64,000 nucleotides of DNA from Sulfitobacter sp. THAF37 (GTDB lineage Bacteria > Pseudomonadota > Alphaproteobacteria > Rhodobacterales > Rhodobacteraceae): NCBI RefSeq assembly GCF_009363555.1, contig NZ_CP045372.1, positions 2,987,501 through 3,051,500 of the forward strand. The letters run 5' to 3'. The notes under the pieces were generated by a model. It was not told where the DNA came from. It ran no database searches and was given only the letters and a program-made list of their open reading frames with translations. Of the stretch, positions 60,309 through 64,000 are shown piece by piece (position 1 is the stretch's first letter; each line of letters opens with the position of its first letter). The position numbers and the translations under genes were made by a program.

Positions 60309-60341
60309 ACGCGCCTTTCATTCAAATGGAGGGCGCGTTTT
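60309..60341 (+). terminator. Terminator of the zeta subunit gene
   Basis: Stem ACGCGCC (60309-60315) with GGCGCGT (60332-60338), inner arm CATT/AATG, then TTTTCTCTT. Confidence 0.8.
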
Positions 60342-60422
60342 CTCTTGGTTCTCCGGTCTTCTTAACGGTTTGCAGGGCACCTGCCGCCTATACGCGTCAC
60401 CGCGCAGGACGGGGGGCGGATC

Positions 60423-62300
60423 ATGGCAGGACTGGTTTCAGCGGCACGACAACTGGCGCGGGCTGCACGGTACGCAGGACCGCCGGGCTTGGCCCTTGGC
60501 TGCCTCTGGCTGGTCTGGCGGCAGCTGGGCGACACGCCCTGGCGCGCCCTGCCCGCCGGGCTGCGCGACATCGGCGCGGCGGAGCTGTCCCTGGCGCTGG
60601 TCTGCGTCGCCCTGAGTTTCGCAGCCGTCGGACGCTACGACGCGCTGTTCCACCGCCACTTCGACACTGGCCTTTCGCCCCGCCGTGCGCGGTACAGCGG
60701 CACCGTCGCAATCGCGCTGTCGCAAACGCTGGGCTTTGGCGTTCTGACCGGGGCACTGGCGCGCCAGCGGCTGCTGCCGCAGCTCGGCGCCCTGGGGGCG
60801 CTGCGACTGTCGGCCTGCGTCGCTGGCAGCTTTCTGCTGGCCTGGGGCTGGATCACCGCACTGGCCTGTCTCGCCCTGCCCGCCCCCGGGTGGACCACCC
60901 TGCCCGCGCTGGCGGTGCTGACGGGTCTGCCGGTCATCGCCGGGTTCGCCGCCTTTGGCCCGCGCCTGACGCTGCCGACGCTGATGCGCTGGCTGCCCGG
61001 GGTGCCGAGCCTGCCCGCCACGGGGGCGATCCTGCTCTGGGCCGCTTTGGACCTGGCCGCGGCGGGGATGGTGCTGTATCTGATGTTGCCCCAGGACGCT
61101 GTGGCGCTGACGGCGTTCCTGCCTGTTTTCCTGCTGGCTTACGGCGCGGGCCTGCTGTCGGGGGCGCCCGGCGGGGTCGGCCCGTTCGAACTGATGCTGC
61201 TGGGCCTGCTGCCCGATGTCCCACAGGGCGACCTCGTGGCCGCCGTCATGGGCTATCGCGCGCTCTATTACGCTTTGCCTGCCGTTTTGGGGGCGCTGGC
61301 ATTGCTCCATCCGCCGGCCTGCCGGGAGGAGCGGCGGGCCGTGCCGACCGACCCGCCGATGCCGGGGGCCGAGCTGGGCCTGCTGCGCCAGAACGGGGGT
61401 CAGGTGGCGGCGCTTGCGGGCGGCCCGGCGGCGCTGTGGCCCACACCGCAGGCGCTGGTGGTCCTGCCGGGCGGCGCACCGCTGACCGGTGCCGCACTGA
61501 ACGACCTGCGCCGCCGCGCGCGGGGCGGCAACCGGATCGCGACACTCTACAAATGCACCGCGTCCGAAGCCGCCCGCGCCCGGGCAGCAGGCTGGCAGGT
61601 GATGCGCATCGCGCGCGAGGCTTTGCTGAATCCGCAAACCTTCGACCTCGACAGCCCCGCGCGCCGGGGATTGCGCCGCAAGCTGAGGCAGGCGGCAAAG
61701 GCGGGGGTGCAGGTTCAACGGGCCGAGGTGCTGCCCCTATCCGAGATGGCCGCGCTCGATGCCTGCTGGCAGCGGCGAAACGGCCGCGCGCGGGGTGGCA
61801 CCATGGGCAGGTTCTGCCCCCGCTACGTGGCAGGGCAGCAGGTCTTCCTTGCCTGGCAGGGTGAACAACTGGTTGGTTTTGTCACTTTCCACGCAGGGCC
61901 GCATGACATGGCCCTGGACCTCACGCGCCTGTCCGCGCAGGCCCCCCAAGGGACGATGCAGTCGCTGGTCGCCGCGGCACTGGCGCAGGCACGGGCGCAG
62001 GGGCTGAGCCGACTGAGCCTCGCCGCGGTGCCGGATTTCCCCGCGCTGAACCACCCGCTGCTGGCACCGCTGCGCGGTCGCGTGCTGGACCGCGCCGGGG
62101 CCGCCGGACTGATCCGGTTCAAATCCGCCTTCGCGCCAAGCTGGTCGCCGCGCTATGCCGCTGCCCCCGGCCGCGCCGGACTGGCGCTGGCCCTGGCCGA
62201 CATCGCCCGCGAGGTGCATCATCCATACGCGCTGCGGCATGGAAACCTGTTTCATGAACAAGATGAAGAATATGAACTTGCCCCCCGACGGGCTGCGTGA
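60423..62300 (+). CDS. MprF-like membrane protein with phosphatidylglycerol lysyltransferase-type domain
   Basis: 625 residues from ATG at 60423. The first 300 residues form 8-9 hydrophobic helices with LLPQLGALGALRLS and YGAGLLSGAPGGVGPFELMLLGLLP, the MprF flippase pattern. The C-terminal half (about 330-610) is a soluble DUF2156/GNAT-like domain with RRKLRQAAKAGVQ and GRFCPRYVAGQQVFLAWQGEQLVGFVTFH. Such proteins add an amino acid to phosphatidylglycerol and flip it, lowering surface charge. Amino acid not predictable. Start may vary by a few codons. Confidence 0.82.
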   Translation: MAGLVSAARQLARAARYAGPPGLALGCLWLVWRQLGDTPWRALPAGLRDIGAAELSLALVCVALSFAAVGRYDALFHRHFDTGLSPRRARYSGTVAIALSQTLGFGVLTGALARQRLLPQLGALGALRLSACVAGSFLLAWGWITALACLALPAPGWTTLPALAVLTGLPVIAGFAAFGPRLTLPTLMRWLPGVPSLPATGAILLWAALDLAAAGMVLYLMLPQDAVALTAFLPVFLLAYGAGLLSGAPGGVGPFELMLLGLLPDVPQGDLVAAVMGYRALYYALPAVLGALALLHPPACREERRAVPTDPPMPGAELGLLRQNGGQVAALAGGPAALWPTPQALVVLPGGAPLTGAALNDLRRRARGGNRIATLYKCTASEAARARAAGWQVMRIAREALLNPQTFDLDSPARRGLRRKLRQAAKAGVQVQRAEVLPLSEMAALDACWQRRNGRARGGTMGRFCPRYVAGQQVFLAWQGEQLVGFVTFHAGPHDMALDLTRLSAQAPQGTMQSLVAAALAQARAQGLSRLSLAAVPDFPALNHPLLAPLRGRVLDRAGAAGLIRFKSAFAPSWSPRYAAAPGRAGLALALADIAREVHHPYALRHGNLFHEQDEEYELAPRRAA

Positions 62301-62332
62301 AATAGGCAGATCACCACGCGCGGAGTATACCA

Positions 62333-63349
62333 ATGTCCAATGCACTGACCGATCTTCTGGCCGAAAAGGGCTATCTGCTGGCCGACGGGGCCACCGGCAC
62401 CAACCTGTTCAACATGGGGCTGATGTCCGGCGACGCGCCCGAGATGTGGAACGTGGAACAGCCCGAGAAGATCATCAAGCTCTACCGGGGGGCGGTGGAC
62501 AGCGGCAGCGACCTGTTCCTGACCAACAGCTTCGGCGCCAATGCCTCGCGGCTGAAACTGCACGGGGCGCAGGATCGTGTGCACGAACTGGCGCGCGTGT
62601 CCGCCGAACTGGCACGCGAGGTGGCCGACACCGCCGGGCGCAAGGTGATCGTCGCGGGCTCGGTCGGCCCGACGGGCGACATCATGGAGCCTGTCGGCAC
62701 GCTCAGCCATGCCGAGGCGGTGGAGATGTTCCACGAGGCTGCGGACGGGCTCAAGACCGGCGGCGTCGACATCGGCTGGCTGGAGACCATCAGCGCGCCC
62801 GAGGAATACAAGGCCGCCGCCGAAGGCTTCGCACGCGCGGGCCTGCCCTGGTGCGGCACCATGAGCTTTGACACCGCCGGGCGCACGATGATGGGCCTGA
62901 CCTCGGAAGGCATGGTGGACATGGTCGAAGGTCTGGACGAACGGCCGCTCGCCTTTGGCGCCAACTGCGGCACGGGCGCGTCCGACCTGCTGCGCACCGT
63001 ACTGGGGTTCACATCAAAGAACCCCTCCCTGCCTGTCATCTCCAAGGGCAACGCCGGTATTCCCAAGTACCACGACGGCCATATCCACTATGACGGCACG
63101 CCCGAACTGATGGGCAAATATGCGGTCATGGCGCGCAACTGCGGGGCCACGATCATCGGCGGCTGCTGCGGCACCATGCCGGAGCATCTGGTGGCGATGC
63201 GCGCCGCACTGGACAGCCAACCCAAAGGCGATGCGCCGACGCTGGACGAGATTACTTCAGTCCTCGGGCCGTTTTCCTCCGACAGCGACGGCACCGGCGA
63301 TGAAGCCCCGGCCAAGCGCGAACGGCGCGGCGGACGGCGGCGCGGCTGA
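62333..63349 (+). CDS. bmt: Betaine/S-methylated donor:homocysteine methyltransferase
   Basis: 338 residues. Zinc cysteines in FGANCGTGASDLL and IIGGCCGTMPEH, with LLADGATGTNLFNMG and LTNSFGANASRL at the N-terminus. Single-domain homocysteine S-methyltransferase close to the Rhizobiales/Rhodobacterales Bmt, which uses glycine betaine to remake methionine. Dimethylglycine formed would suit the flavoenzymes near the start of this window (inference). C-terminal 25 residues are Arg/Gly-rich. Starts 32 bases after the MprF-like gene. Confidence 0.86.
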   Translation: MSNALTDLLAEKGYLLADGATGTNLFNMGLMSGDAPEMWNVEQPEKIIKLYRGAVDSGSDLFLTNSFGANASRLKLHGAQDRVHELARVSAELAREVADTAGRKVIVAGSVGPTGDIMEPVGTLSHAEAVEMFHEAADGLKTGGVDIGWLETISAPEEYKAAAEGFARAGLPWCGTMSFDTAGRTMMGLTSEGMVDMVEGLDERPLAFGANCGTGASDLLRTVLGFTSKNPSLPVISKGNAGIPKYHDGHIHYDGTPELMGKYAVMARNCGATIIGGCCGTMPEHLVAMRAALDSQPKGDAPTLDEITSVLGPFSSDSDGTGDEAPAKRERRGGRRRG

Positions 63350-63446
63350 AACCTGCCGGGCCGCAGGAACGGGTTCCGGGCCAGGAAATCCCCTGTCGAT
63401 CCTGATGTGCACCCGGCCAACGCCGCGCGGCGTTTGGCAGAAGAGG

Positions 63447-64000
63447 TCAGAACAGCGACAACTGGGCCGTCTCCTTGACCGGCGGGCGGAACAGGTCGCA
63501 GCGCATGGGCGGCGCGCGCAGCCCAAGGCCCAGCCGTTTTACAGCCACGTCGAAACGCCGCGCGATGATCTCGGCATAGGGTCCCTCCCCCCGCATCCGG
63601 CGATGCCATGTGGCATCGTATTCCTTGCCGCCATGCATCTCGCGCAGGCGGGCCATGATCCGCTCTGACCGATCTGGGTAATGGCGGGCAAGCCAGTCCT
63701 GCACCAGCGGCGACACCTCGCGCGGCAGACGCAGCATGATCCAGCTGGCATGGCGCGCACCGGCGTCGCGCCCCGCCTTGAGAATGTCCTCCAGCTCGGG
63801 GTCCGTCAGCGCGGGGATCAGGGGCGCGGCCATGATGCGCACCGGCACCCCCGCGCCCGACAACGCCCGCACCACCTGCAACCGCCGCGCCGGGGCCGGC
63901 GCGCGCGGCTCCATCAACCGGCTGAGCCTGGCATCCAGGGTGGTGACTGAAATGCCCACCCGCACCAGACCGCGCCGCGCCATATCGGCCAGAATGTCGA
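63447..64000 (-). CDS. Radical SAM protein (PA0069 family), N-terminus beyond window
   Basis: The frame is open to the window edge; about 184 C-terminal residues are seen. VGISVTTLDARLSRLMEPRAPAPARRLQVV, VRIMAAPLIPALTDPELEDIL and DATWHRRMRGEGPYAEIIARRF match the end of the PA0069-type radical SAM proteins (SplB-like). The CxxxCxxC iron-sulfur motif would lie outside the window, so the radical SAM call rests on family recognition. Convergent with bmt. Confidence 0.75.
   Translation of the reverse strand, partial: DILADMARRGLVRVGISVTTLDARLSRLMEPRAPAPARRLQVVRALSGAGVPVRIMAAPLIPALTDPELEDILKAGRDAGARHASWIMLRLPREVSPLVQDWLARHYPDRSERIMARLREMHGGKEYDATWHRRMRGEGPYAEIIARRFDVAVKRLGLGLRAPPMRCDLFRPPVKETAQLSLF

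Noticed and set aside
60438..61718. 426-codon minus-strand frame opposite the MprF-like gene
   Set aside because: Gln/Arg/Ala-rich shadow; the plus strand has clear membrane helices and the DUF2156 domain.
62241..62332. SAM or SAH riboswitch before bmt
   Set aside because: Only 32 bases separate the genes, and I could not fit any known SAM/SAH riboswitch consensus to the flanking sequence.

Overview
The window looks like a stretch of chromosome from a marine-type member of the Rhodobacterales (Roseobacter group, Alphaproteobacteria). Supporting evidence: high GC with strong third-position GC; a circularly permuted two-piece tmRNA gene whose tag starts ANDN; an alphaproteobacterial-type SspB; a DksA lacking most zinc cysteines; an F1-ATPase zeta inhibitor (DUF1476); and many small families (DUF2852, DUF4169, DUF2927) typical of this order. 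The genus cannot be fixed from the sequence alone.

Layout. 1-8.1 kb: end of a phosphatidylethanolamine N-methyltransferase, two paralogous dimethylglycine/sarcosine-dehydrogenase-like flavoenzymes on opposite strands around a DUF2254 membrane protein, a MobA-like nucleotidyltransferase and a SnoaL-like protein. 8.2-12 kb: a large secreted protein with cadherin-like, RTX and Hint domains, a gene-poor stretch, then tRNA-Leu(CAA). 12.2-17.5 kb: YqaA/DedA membrane protein, DsbB, an Lrp regulator divergent from arginase and ornithine cyclodeaminase (arginine to ornithine to proline), an FAD monooxygenase, and DksA. 17.7-22.5 kb: MoxR ATPase, DUF2927 lipoprotein, a small membrane protein, a VWA protein and OsmC. 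22.5-32 kb: DUF421 and M48 membrane proteins, PIN nuclease plus rRNA methyltransferase, lipoprotein, GlnE, YbaK, DUF2852, RDD and Bpt. 32.3-37.6 kb: rplM-rpsI, a zinc-ribbon membrane protein, ssrA, and a CHASE/PAS histidine kinase.

37.8-42.2 kb: a chromate transporter gene followed immediately by an intact mobile element (39044-42185). The element has 21-bp perfect terminal inverted repeats and an 8-bp target duplication (TTGACTCC). It carries an IS1-like DDE transposase, an AAA+ ATPase, a small basic protein and a PemK/MazF-like toxin. This passenger-bearing IS is the most distinctive structure in the window. It also contains an internal copy of its own end just before the transposase, and a 13-bp palindrome at the start of the ATPase gene.

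42.2-50 kb: sspB (adaptor for ssrA-tagged proteins, so both halves of that system are in the window), fumC with a small DUF4169-RHH operon, an array of four hairpins, class I fructose-bisphosphate aldolase, a coupled alpha/beta-hydrolase-P450 pair, a 16-bp tandem repeat, ccdA and tusA. 50-57 kb: RNase E, a small lipoprotein, and a DctB/DctD-type two-component system whose regulator lacks the sigma-54 GAFTGA loop. 57-64 kb: purC-purS-adh-purQ with an alcohol dehydrogenase inserted in the purine operon, zeta subunit, MprF-like protein, betaine/homocysteine methyltransferase, and the C-terminal part of a radical SAM protein cut by the window edge. The two flavoenzymes and Bmt suggest an organism that handles betaine or other methylated amines.
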